This document shows, piece after piece, positions 18,006 to 25,960 of a stretch of 64,000 bases of DNA. The notes beneath the pieces were generated by a model. It was not told the DNA's origin, searched no databases, and was given only the letters and a program-made list of their open reading frames with translations. Origin of the DNA: Paraburkholderia franconis. Lineage in GTDB: Bacteria > Pseudomonadota > Gammaproteobacteria > Burkholderiales > Burkholderiaceae. The position numbers and the translations under genes were made by a program. Location of the stretch: contig NZ_WHNP01000037.1 in assembly GCF_009362735.1 (NCBI RefSeq), forward strand, positions 1 to 64,000. Direction: 5' to 3'. Numbering within the stretch: the stretch's first letter is position 1; each line of letters begins with the position of its first letter.

Positions 18006-18784
18006 TGCGCGACCGCAATCGAAGCCGGCCGCTGGTGGGCGTCGTGTGCGACCGCTTTTTCGTCGGCGAGCACGATCTGCATAGCGCGAAGCACAGCTAT
18101 GTCCGCGCGTTGATGGCAGGCTCGCGCGTGAGCCCCGTTCTGATTCCCGCCTCTCAAGACATCGATTCGATCGAAGGGTATCTCGACGGTGTGAGCGGTT
18201 TGCTGTTTCCGGGCGGCGCATCGAATGTCGAGGCGAGGCGCTACGGCGGACCTGTCGATGCCGACATGCTCGTCGATCCCGACCGCGATCACGTCGCGCT
18301 GGAACTGATGCGTGGCGCAGCCGCGCGGGGCATGCCTTTTCTCGCGATATGCAGGGGCTTCCAGGAAATGAACGTGGCCTTCGGCGGGACGTTGCACGCC
18401 GACATTCAAGCGTCGGGGCACTCGGCGGACCATCTCGAAGACCTCGATGAAGACCTGCACATTCGCTATCGATACCGGCACGACGTCGAACTCGTTGCGA
18501 AGGGCACATTGTCCGCGCTCGCGGGTGGGCGACGCGTGCGCGTGAATTCGCTGCATCGGCAGGGCGTGGCGGCCCTCGCGCCAGCGCTGACTGTCGAGGC
18601 GCGCGCCTCTGACGGGCTGATCGAGGCGTATCGCCTGAGCGGGCACGACTTCGCGCTGGGGGTGCAGTGGCATCCGGAAGCGATGATGGAAAGCGATGCG
18701 CTATCACGCGCGCTCTTCGAAGCATTCGGCGCAAGCTGCCGCCGTTACGCCGCGCTACACGCAGCCGCTCATCACGAGAGTTAG
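18002..18784 (+). CDS. Class I glutamine amidotransferase-like gamma-glutamyl hydrolase (PuuD-like)
   Basis: 260 residues of the peptidase C26 family. The catalytic Cys117 lies in FLAICRGFQEMNV, and His224/Glu226 in GVQWHPEA. PuuD cleaves gamma-glutamyl-GABA, and TdnT/AtdA2 homologues act on gamma-glutamylanilide. Here it would release glutamate from the oxidised gamma-glutamyl product made by the ligase and Rieske system. It overlaps the reductase by 4 bp and is followed after 4 bp by a LysR gene, so all six are probably one transcript. Confidence 0.85.
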   Translation: MMRDRNRSRPLVGVVCDRFFVGEHDLHSAKHSYVRALMAGSRVSPVLIPASQDIDSIEGYLDGVSGLLFPGGASNVEARRYGGPVDADMLVDPDRDHVALELMRGAAARGMPFLAICRGFQEMNVAFGGTLHADIQASGHSADHLEDLDEDLHIRYRYRHDVELVAKGTLSALAGGRRVRVNSLHRQGVAALAPALTVEARASDGLIEAYRLSGHDFALGVQWHPEAMMESDALSRALFEAFGASCRRYAALHAAAHHES

Positions 18785-18788
18785 ACCC

Positions 18789-19763
18789 ATGTCAGCAGAC
18801 CGCATCGACCTCAACCTGTTGCGCGTGTTCGACGCGATATTCGAGGACCGCAATCTCGCGCTCGCGGGCAAGCGTCTGAACCTCAGTCAGTCCGCGATCA
18901 GTCACGCGTTGGCCCGGATGCGCGACGTGCTCGGCGATGACCTGTTCGTGCGCACGGGAAGGGGCATGGAGCCGACCGTGCGCGCAATAGGCATGGCGGT
19001 GCAGGTGCGAGGGGCGCTTGCGCAAATCAGGGCCGCTCTGGGCGTGGATGCTTTCGACCCGAGTGTCGCGCGGCGCAAGTTCGTGGTGGCCGCGAACGAC
19101 TACATCACGTCGCTCGTGCTGGGACGGCTCAGTCAACGCCTGCGCGCCGATGCGCCGCTGGTGGACCTGGTCGTGCGGCCGTCGACACGGCTCGATCTCG
19201 CGGGACAGATCGACGTCGGCAAGATCGATATCGCGGTCGGCATATTCGCCGATGTCCCGTCACGCTTTCGCTCGGCGAAGCTTTGGGAGCAGACGGACGT
19301 CCTTCTGCTTCATCGCGACCATCCGATCGCGGACCGGCCGATCACGCGCGACGATCTGCTGTCGTATCCGCTCGTTGCGATTTCACAGGGCGGCGAGGAG
19401 GAGGGCGCCGTGGGCGGCTTTATCGTCGAGCGAGGGCTGGCGCGGCAGTCGGAAATGTTCAATCGCGAAGCGTTCAACCGCGCCTTTGCAAATGCCGTCG
19501 AACCGCCACGGATGCGCATGTCCGTCGCGCATTCGCTTGCGATTCCCGCACTGCTTCGTCATAGCGACATGCTCGCATTGGTGCCATCGTCATTGGGCCG
19601 CGAACTGGCGCGCCATGGCGAGCTGAAGATGTGCGCGACGCCCTACGATTGCCCCAACGTCACCGTGTGCGCCGTCTGGCATGAGCGCAACGACGTCGAT
19701 CCCGCTTTGCAATGGCTGAGGCATCAACTTGCCGATGTCGCGCGCCAGGTCCGCAGCGGTTGA
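18789..19763 (+). CDS. LysR-family transcriptional regulator
   Basis: 324 residues. N-terminal winged HTH (LNLLRVFDAIFEDRNLALAGKRL, QSAISHALARMRDVLGDDLF) and a type 2 periplasmic-binding-like effector domain. It is of the NodD/SyrM-like group that starts DLNLLRVFDA. It begins 4 bp after the PuuD-like gene and is co-directional, which is unusual for LysR genes that normally diverge from their targets. It precedes the PcaK-like transporter by 354 bp and may control either side. A PnbR-like role for nitrobenzoate genes is possible but unproven. Confidence 0.85.
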   Translation: MSADRIDLNLLRVFDAIFEDRNLALAGKRLNLSQSAISHALARMRDVLGDDLFVRTGRGMEPTVRAIGMAVQVRGALAQIRAALGVDAFDPSVARRKFVVAANDYITSLVLGRLSQRLRADAPLVDLVVRPSTRLDLAGQIDVGKIDIAVGIFADVPSRFRSAKLWEQTDVLLLHRDHPIADRPITRDDLLSYPLVAISQGGEEEGAVGGFIVERGLARQSEMFNREAFNRAFANAVEPPRMRMSVAHSLAIPALLRHSDMLALVPSSLGRELARHGELKMCATPYDCPNVTVCAVWHERNDVDPALQWLRHQLADVARQVRSG

Positions 19764-20117
19764 TTCGATCCGTTCAAGATCGATATGCAAACAATTCACT
19801 GCACGGCAGCTTGTGCGCTGACTCGAGCGAACGTCGCCGAATCGGCGGGAAATGCGCGCGTTTTCTATTCAATGCGGTTGCATCGCGAGAACACTTCGAC
19901 ATTTCTCACTTCATTGCATGCCGCGCTTTCGTAATCGCCCGGGTTGTTCGGCCGATTTTGCGATCCTAAGCTTGGCGCTCGCTGGAAATCGCGTTGTTGC
20001 ACCTAGCGGCGTTCATGCGAACCGCGCGAACGAATGGCTTTCGACACAGGCGGGCAGGGCAGGGACCGGGCTTGCATCGGCCGCGCCGACAATTCAACTC
20101 CCTTCGATGAGGATGCA
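19764..20117 (+). other. 354-bp leader of the PcaK-like transporter
   Basis: No gene is seen. The stretch separates the LysR gene from the MFS start and should contain that transporter's promoter. A GATGAGG ribosome-site-like stretch precedes the chosen ATG at 20118. I found no clear palindrome. Confidence 0.4.
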
Positions 20118-21479
20118 ATGGAAGAGACCAGGACCGTCGATGTACAGGCGCTCATCAATGAGCACCCGTTCTCCCGCTTTCAGTGGCTCGTGTTTGCGAT
20201 GTGCTTCGTGATCGTGCTGATGGACGGCTTCGATACGGCGGCGATCGTTTTCATCGCGCCTTCGTTACTTTCGCAGTGGCATATCGGCAAAGCGGCGCTT
20301 GCGCCCGTGCTGAGTGCCGCACTCTTTGGACTCGCTTGCGGCGCGCTGCTCTCGGGTCCGCTGTCGGACCGAATGGGGCGACGACTCGTATTGATATCGG
20401 CTGTGCTGCTATTCGGTGTTTCGTGTTTCGGTTCGGCGTACGCAACGGACTTGACCGAACTGACTGCGCTGCGCTTTATCACAGGCGTCGGCCTGGGTGC
20501 AGCGATGCCTAACGCCGTTACGTTGATGAGCGAATTCTGCCCGGACGCCCGACGCGCGACCATCGTCAATCTGATGTTCTGCGGATTTCCATTGGGTGCT
20601 GCATTTGGCGGATTTCTCGCGGCATGGATGATTCCGCAGTTCGGCTGGCGCAGCGTCCTGCTGTTCGGCGGAACGGTGCCGTTGCTGCTCACGGCGATGC
20701 TCGTATTCATGTTGCCCGAGTCGGTCCGTTACATGGTGGCCAAAGGGCACCCGGTCCATCGGATTCGCAAGGTACTGGCTCGGATCAGCGCGCGCGCCGG
20801 TTCCGCGCAAGCGTTCATCATGCAGGAAAGCGTGAAGCATGCGCACGGGAGCGGCGGCATACGCATTGTGCTTTCGCGTTCGTTCATCGTCGGCTCCGTG
20901 ATGCTGTGGCTTTGCTACTTCATGGGTCTCGTCATCTTCTATGGACTCGTCAACTGGATGCCCGTCCTCCTCAAAGAGGCGGGAATGAGTTCGCAGCGCG
21001 CCGCGCTGGTTTCCGCGCTGTTCCCACTGGGTGGCGCCGGCACGGTGTTGTGCGGGATGCTGATGGATCGCTTCAATGCGAACCGCGTCGTCGGCGCAGC
21101 GTATGCATTGGGTGCGATCAGTGTGTACGCGATTGGCCAGGCGATCGGCAATATCGGCTTGCTGGCGTGCGCGGTGTTCGTTGCGGGCGTGCTGGTGAAT
21201 ACGGCGCAGGCGTCGATGCCCGCTCTCGCGGCGGCGTTCTATCCGACGGCGGGGCGCGGAACGGGTGTCGCGTGGATGCTGGGGGTGGGACGATTCGGCG
21301 GGATTGCGGGTTCGTTTCTCGTCGCTGAACTGTCGAAGCAGCAGGTCAGCCTGTCCGGCATCTTTACCGTCGTGGCAATCTCAGGTGCGGTGTCGTGCGC
21401 GGCGCTGCTGATCAAACAGGCAACCAGCAACAACACCGTAGCGTCCGAAGTGCCTGACGGCGAATCGCTCGCGCACTAG
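20118..21479 (+). CDS. Aromatic acid:H+ symporter (AAHS family, PcaK-like)
   Basis: 453 residues, 12 helices. The start region FSRFQWLVFAMCFVIVLMDG then FDTAAIVFIAPSL is the AAHS signature, with the membrane DGFD motif needed for 4-hydroxybenzoate/protocatechuate uptake in PcaK. Motif A is GPLSDRMGRRLVLI. Neighbouring PnbB-like and PnbA-like genes point to 4-nitrobenzoate or another benzoate as cargo. The frame is open from 20034, but the ATG at 20118 begins the conserved region. Confidence 0.88.
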   Translation: MEETRTVDVQALINEHPFSRFQWLVFAMCFVIVLMDGFDTAAIVFIAPSLLSQWHIGKAALAPVLSAALFGLACGALLSGPLSDRMGRRLVLISAVLLFGVSCFGSAYATDLTELTALRFITGVGLGAAMPNAVTLMSEFCPDARRATIVNLMFCGFPLGAAFGGFLAAWMIPQFGWRSVLLFGGTVPLLLTAMLVFMLPESVRYMVAKGHPVHRIRKVLARISARAGSAQAFIMQESVKHAHGSGGIRIVLSRSFIVGSVMLWLCYFMGLVIFYGLVNWMPVLLKEAGMSSQRAALVSALFPLGGAGTVLCGMLMDRFNANRVVGAAYALGAISVYAIGQAIGNIGLLACAVFVAGVLVNTAQASMPALAAAFYPTAGRGTGVAWMLGVGRFGGIAGSFLVAELSKQQVSLSGIFTVVAISGAVSCAALLIKQATSNNTVASEVPDGESLAH

Positions 21480-21486
21480 AAAAAAC

Positions 21487-21506
21487 GAGCCTCGGTTGAG
21501 GCTCGC
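21487..21506. terminator. Bidirectional intrinsic terminator
   Basis: Perfect 8-bp stem CGAGCCTC / GAGGCTCG with a GGTT loop, placed 7 bp after the stop of the PcaK-like gene. A run of A precedes it (a T run for minus-strand transcripts) and CTTTGT follows it. It lies between two convergent genes and should serve both. Confidence 0.75.
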
Positions 21507-21541
21507 TTTGTCGATGCTTGCTCGCAAGCCGCCATTGCATC

Positions 21542-22093
21542 TCAATGCAAGAGTGGCTCGATGTTGTAAGCGATGCGACCCGCCGGCAGGAAGAAAAGCG
21601 CAATCACTGCGCCACCCTTGGCCTCCGGATAATGATGGCTGCCCGGCGCGGGCGCGGTCCAGCCGCCATGGCACCAGCCATTCGGTCCCGCGAGCGTGGC
21701 CCCTTCGTCGAGCGGCACGACCAGATTGAATTCCCCGTACGGGTGGGCGTGATAGTCGCCACGGAAGCTGCCTTCGGGATTGTTCTGCATGTTGTCGGTG
21801 CTGTCCATCAGCACGGCTGTGATGCTGAAGTAGAACGTCTCCGCGCAGGGCGCAACGAGCCGCGCGCGCCGATATCTCGGCCCGGCAATTTCGACGTCGG
21901 CGGCCCAGCCTTCTTTCACGCCTTGGGTAACGAGCGTGGAAAGATCCTTGTATAGCTCGCTGTCGACGCCGTATTTCGAGTTCAGCCATTGCTCGACTTC
22001 AGTACCCGTCGTCATGTCCTTGACCTCTTCGAGAAAAGGCAGGCAGCGCGCGATGAGTTGATCTTTGGTGCTGGTGACATCGGATTGAGACAT
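21542..22093 (-). CDS. 4-hydroxylaminobenzoate lyase family protein (DUF4863, PnbB-like)
   Basis: 183 residues. KDQLIARCLPFLEEVKDM at the start and GDYHAHPYGEFNLVVPL, GPNGWCHGGWTAPAPGSHHY in the second half match the DUF4863 family as I recall it. That family includes PnbB, which converts 4-hydroxylaminobenzoate to protocatechuate and ammonia. The His-rich segment has a cupin-like look and may bind metal. AAGGAG 8 bp upstream supports the start. A PcaK-like importer, a porin and a PnbA-like nitroreductase within 3 kb strengthen the call. Assignment is from recall, not a search. Confidence 0.65.
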   Translation of the reverse strand: MSQSDVTSTKDQLIARCLPFLEEVKDMTTGTEVEQWLNSKYGVDSELYKDLSTLVTQGVKEGWAADVEIAGPRYRRARLVAPCAETFYFSITAVLMDSTDNMQNNPEGSFRGDYHAHPYGEFNLVVPLDEGATLAGPNGWCHGGWTAPAPGSHHYPEAKGGAVIALFFLPAGRIAYNIEPLLH

Positions 22094-22559
22094 TCACGTT
22101 CTCCTTGAATCGAATTGTCCTGATCGCTTTTACGGCAATGTCACGATGCCATAGCGATTCCGGCTAAAGAAGCGAATTCATTTCAACACCACAATGAACG
22201 CGGTTCATATCGCGGATGCCGATCTTGCACGCCGAGAAAGAAGCCTGTTTTATCACTTCGTTCAATATCGGATTGAACACATTTCACCGGCTATTTTCAG
22301 CCGACCTTCGACCCGGAAATTGACTCGCTTCTAGCGAATTTCTCTTCGCTCATTCGATGGTCGAAAAGATTGCTGCCTTCAACATGCAAATCAGAGCGGC
22401 AAGATTCTTCCGCAATTTTTTCGCTGCTTTGAGTGCCGTCGACGGCTCAAGGTTTTCCCCGTTGTTGCTTTTATTGTCCAACCCTAAGCTCGCCGCGATG
22501 CTTTTACCAATGACCAGATTTTGGCATCCGAATTAACCAATGGAAATCAAGGAGACGTC
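22094..22559. other. Divergent promoter region between pnbB-like and porin genes
   Basis: 466 bp, no coding region found. The centre is AT-rich and should contain two divergent promoters. No convincing operator palindrome was recognised. AAGGAGACGTC lies just before the porin ATG. Confidence 0.4.
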
Positions 22560-23693
22560 ATGAAATTCGGCAGCATTGCGGCAGTGGCAGCAGGGGTGTT
22601 CAGCGCTTCGGCTTTTGCACAAGGCAGTGTCACGCTGTACGGCGTCATGGACACTGGTATCGAATACGTTTCCCACGCCAATGCAGCGGGGGATCATGTC
22701 ATTCGGATGCCGGGCATCACGGGCGAAGTGCCTTCCCGTTGGGGCATGCGCGGCGCGGAAGACCTTGGCGGAGAACTCAAGGCGACCTTCATTCTCGAAA
22801 GCGGGTTCAATCCTCGCGGCGGCGATTCCGGGCAGGGCGGCCGCCTGTTTGGACGACAGGCGTGGGTCGGGCTCGAGGGGCCGTGGGGCGCACTGACTTT
22901 CGGACGCCAGTACACGATGACGTATTGGGCGATGGCGGATGCCGATATTCTCGGCCCGGACATCTACGGCATTGGCTCACTGGATGCTTTTGTGCCGAAT
23001 GCACGAAGCGACAACACGGTCGTCTACAAAGGCAAGTTCTACGGCATGACGATCGGCGCATCGTGGTCCTTTGGACGCGATAGCGCGGGCACGGGCAACT
23101 CGCCGGGGCAAGGCACCTGTGCGGGACAGGTACCCGGCGATGCGAACCAGTGTCGCGAATGGAGCGCGATGCTCAAGTACGACGGCACGTATTTCGGCAT
23201 TGCCACTGCCTACGACGAACAGCGCGGCGGCAAGAATGCGGCCGCGAACTTCTTCGACGGGGCCGCCGCTCCATTCCCGATTGCATCCAGCGGTGACAAG
23301 GACGCGCGCCTTCAGGCGAACGGCTATGTGAACCTGGCGGGCGTGAAGATCGGCGGGGGATGGCTGGGCCGTCGGGTGGAGTCGGGGGGAAGCGGAGGCG
23401 ACGTCCGCTCCAATCTGTTCTACGTCGGCGCGCAGTACTACGTGACGCCCGCGTTCGCAGTCGATGGAGAAGCATATCGCGTCATCGTCCAGCAGCAGGA
23501 TGCGCGTGCAACCATGGCGAGTTTGCGCGCGACTTACTTCCTGTCGAAGCGGACTGCTGTGTACGGCAATGTCGCGTACCTGTGGAATAGCGCGCACGCT
23601 CGCTATTCCGTCAGCGCGGGCGGCGGTGGCACGACGCCCGCGGCGGGCGTGGGGCAACTCGGCGCGATCGTGGGCGTACGGCATTCCTTCTGA
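22560..23693 (+). CDS. Gram-negative porin (OmpC/Burkholderia type)
   Basis: 377 residues. A short signal peptide ends in SASAFAQ, followed by GSVTLYGVMDTGIEYVS, the hallmark first strand of beta-proteobacterial trimeric porins. WGMRGAEDLGGELKATFILESGF, FGRQAWVGLEG and a C-terminal VGVRHSF (terminal Phe for BAM recognition) complete the pattern. It probably passes small anionic substrates for the surrounding aromatic and amine genes. The start at 22560 is fixed by AAGGAGACGTC and the signal peptide. Confidence 0.92.
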   Translation: MKFGSIAAVAAGVFSASAFAQGSVTLYGVMDTGIEYVSHANAAGDHVIRMPGITGEVPSRWGMRGAEDLGGELKATFILESGFNPRGGDSGQGGRLFGRQAWVGLEGPWGALTFGRQYTMTYWAMADADILGPDIYGIGSLDAFVPNARSDNTVVYKGKFYGMTIGASWSFGRDSAGTGNSPGQGTCAGQVPGDANQCREWSAMLKYDGTYFGIATAYDEQRGGKNAAANFFDGAAAPFPIASSGDKDARLQANGYVNLAGVKIGGGWLGRRVESGGSGGDVRSNLFYVGAQYYVTPAFAVDGEAYRVIVQQQDARATMASLRATYFLSKRTAVYGNVAYLWNSAHARYSVSAGGGGTTPAAGVGQLGAIVGVRHSF

Positions 23694-23809
23694 GCTGGCG
23701 CGGCGTGCAGAACGCCGCGATGCGTCGGACTCCACCGACCCGACGTATTGCGGCGTTTGACGACGGGAGCACTCAGTGACCCGCCGTGTCGTCTGCCGTA
23801 TTCAATCGG

Positions 23810-24511
23810 TCAGGAATCGAATCCGAGGAAACTGGAAAAGCCTTGAACAGGCTCACGCGCCATATCGAGACTATTTAGCGCCGAGTTCTCGTCCGCGAAT
23901 CCAAGACTCATACCGCAGACAACGTCGAAGTCCGCAGGAAATCCCAAGTGCGTCGATATGATGTCCTGATAGCGCGCGAATGAGACCTGCGGACACGTAT
24001 TCAAACCGACGGCGCTCGCCGCAATCATCACGGTTTGAATAAAGATGCCGCAGTCGAGCCAGCTGTACTTGCTTAGAGAAGAATCGACGGCAAATATCAG
24101 GCCGACGGGCGCGCCGAAGAAATCGAAGTTCCTTGCCGTTGCACGAGCACGTTCGTGGATGTCCGTCTTCGAAATCCCTAGCGCGCCGTAATATGTCGCG
24201 CCAAACGCTTCCTGCCTCGTTCGCATGGCTTCGGGCAACGGGTCGGGCAAGTGCCGCAATGGCGGATGGCGATCTTCAATTTGGGCTCGCCTCAATGCGT
24301 CGCTAAGCGACAGCTTGTCTTCTCCCGCCAATACATAGACCCGCCAGGGCTGTGTATTCGAATTGCTGGGCGCGGATCGTGCGACATCGAGAATCTGTTC
24401 GATAACGTGACGTGGAATGGCATCCGGTCTGAAGCATCTGACAGCGCGACGCGATCTGATGACTGCGTCGACGATGGATGCATTCGGATGAGAGTGGCGG
24501 TCGAGTTTCAT
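23810..24511 (-). CDS. Nitroreductase family protein (PnbA-like)
   Basis: 233 residues, FMN-dependent NAD(P)H nitroreductase fold: RSRRAVRCFRPDAIP, ARSAPSNSNTQPWRVYVL and FDFFGAPVGLIFAVD. It also has WLDCGIFIQTVMIAASAVGL and CGMSLGFAD. The arrangement matches the group that contains 4-nitrobenzoate reductase PnbA, which makes 4-hydroxylaminobenzoate, the substrate of the PnbB-like enzyme 1.7 kb away. The frame is open to 24643, but the start at 24511 begins the family-conserved part. The exact nitroarene is an inference. Confidence 0.8.
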   Translation of the reverse strand: MKLDRHSHPNASIVDAVIRSRRAVRCFRPDAIPRHVIEQILDVARSAPSNSNTQPWRVYVLAGEDKLSLSDALRRAQIEDRHPPLRHLPDPLPEAMRTRQEAFGATYYGALGISKTDIHERARATARNFDFFGAPVGLIFAVDSSLSKYSWLDCGIFIQTVMIAASAVGLNTCPQVSFARYQDIISTHLGFPADFDVVCGMSLGFADENSALNSLDMAREPVQGFSSFLGFDS

Positions 24512-24727
24512 GAGTAGATCGTGCTTGCCAGGTTCATCGCGATGATGACATATCGAATGCATCGATCGCGGTGAAATCTGTGCAAGCCAGAAATGAATGC
24601 GGCAGGGGCAGATGTAACGTGATGCGGCCGAACTGCTCGACAACCGCCGCCGATAGACCGGGCTGCTCGCCGCAATGAGAGCACGGGAGCCTGCTTACGG
24701 CTCGCTCGTGCGCGCGAGCCTTCCCGT

Positions 24728-25900
24728 TCAGGTGGACAGAATGGTGACGAGTGCCACAGCGGAATCGCCGGCCAGTTGGCCGCCGTTGTTTTCGGCAAGC
24801 GCCACCTTCGCGCCAGGGCGTTGCCGCGCGCCTGCTGTGCCGCGCAACTGCTGTGTAAGCTCGACGATCTGCGCAACGCCCGTCGCGCCGACGGGATGGC
24901 CACGCGACAGCAGGCCACCACTAGGATTGACCGACACGCGGCCGCCGATACCCGTATCGCCGGAGCGGATCAGCCCTGGCGCATCGCCGGGCGCGCACAG
25001 GCCGAGGTTTTCGTAGTGGATGAGTTCAGCGGGCGCGGACGCATCGTGCAATTCGACGACGTGTATGTCTGACGGACCGATGCCCGCTTCTTCATAGGCG
25101 GCCTTTGCCGCGCGGACCGCGACGAGTTCGTCCGACCCGTCGGCCTTCGCGGATACGATGGAACTTGCGCGAATGAACACAGGACGAATGTCGCGCGTTG
25201 CTGCGTAGTGCTCCGAGCAGATGAACACGGCCGCGCCGCCGTCGCCGATCGACGAACACATGAATAGCGTCAGCGGGTCGCTGACCATCCGGCTCGCCAG
25301 TACTTTTTCAACGCTCGTTTCGTTGCGGAACTGCGCATGCGGATTCAACGAACCCGCGTGGCGGCTCTTGACCACCACGCGCGCGAAGTCGCTTGCGTCG
25401 GCGCCCGTTTCTTCCATCCATTTGCGCGCTTTTGCGGCGTAGAGATCCATGAAGAGCGAACCTGTGCCCGTCGTCACGCCTTCGGGCAGCGGCTCTTCGA
25501 GATCGACAGCCTTCGCGAACGCCCCGAATGAGACCGCCTTGTCCTCGTGCGTGAGCTTCTCGACGCCGACGGCGAGCGCCGTTTCGCACTGTCCCGATGC
25601 AACCGAGAGCCACGCGAGATTCAGCGCCGAACTGCCGGACGCGCATGCGTTCTCGATGTTGTACATCGGCTTGCCGTCGAGCCCCGTATTGCGCAACGAC
25701 GATTGAGCGCGAATCATCTCCTGTCCCGTCACGACGCCTGCCGCCGCGTTGCCGAAAAACACGCGCTCGACGTCGTTCGCGGTGACGCCGGCATCCTTCA
25801 GTGCGAGCGACACCGCTTCCTCAGCGAGCGACTTGAGATAGCGTTCGAGAAACTTGCCAAAGGACGTCATGCCGACGCCACCGATTACCACTTTGCGCAT
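24728..25900 (-). CDS. Thiolase-family acetyl-CoA acyltransferase
   Basis: 390 residues, SCP2/non-decarboxylating thiolase type. The acyl-accepting Cys is in ENACASGSSALNLAW, and the second catalytic region is GGLLSRGHPVGATGVAQIVE. In VELHDASAPAEL, His replaces the usual NEAF segment as in SCP2-thiolases. GGAGG 5 bp upstream selects ATG 25900, because the upstream in-frame TTG at 25912 overlaps that site. It is second gene of an operon with the MHS transporter (60-bp gap) and would close a beta-oxidation-like route with the nearby SDR and enoyl-CoA hydratase. Confidence 0.88.
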   Translation of the reverse strand: MRKVVIGGVGMTSFGKFLERYLKSLAEEAVSLALKDAGVTANDVERVFFGNAAAGVVTGQEMIRAQSSLRNTGLDGKPMYNIENACASGSSALNLAWLSVASGQCETALAVGVEKLTHEDKAVSFGAFAKAVDLEEPLPEGVTTGTGSLFMDLYAAKARKWMEETGADASDFARVVVKSRHAGSLNPHAQFRNETSVEKVLASRMVSDPLTLFMCSSIGDGGAAVFICSEHYAATRDIRPVFIRASSIVSAKADGSDELVAVRAAKAAYEEAGIGPSDIHVVELHDASAPAELIHYENLGLCAPGDAPGLIRSGDTGIGGRVSVNPSGGLLSRGHPVGATGVAQIVELTQQLRGTAGARQRPGAKVALAENNGGQLAGDSAVALVTILST

Positions 25901-25960
25901 TACTGCCTCCAATGATCAACATCTGAATGTGTTGCGATGACGGTGTCCCGCGCATCGCGC

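Noticed and set aside
17232..18734. 500-codon minus-strand open frame
   Set aside because: Antisense to the FAD reductase and PuuD-like genes, with shadow-type composition.
13582..18784. Direct call as an aniline dioxygenase cluster
   Set aside because: The oxygenase is of the single-subunit phthalate-dioxygenase-like class with separate ferredoxin and FAD reductase, unlike TdnA1A2B, so only the glutamyl logic is shared.
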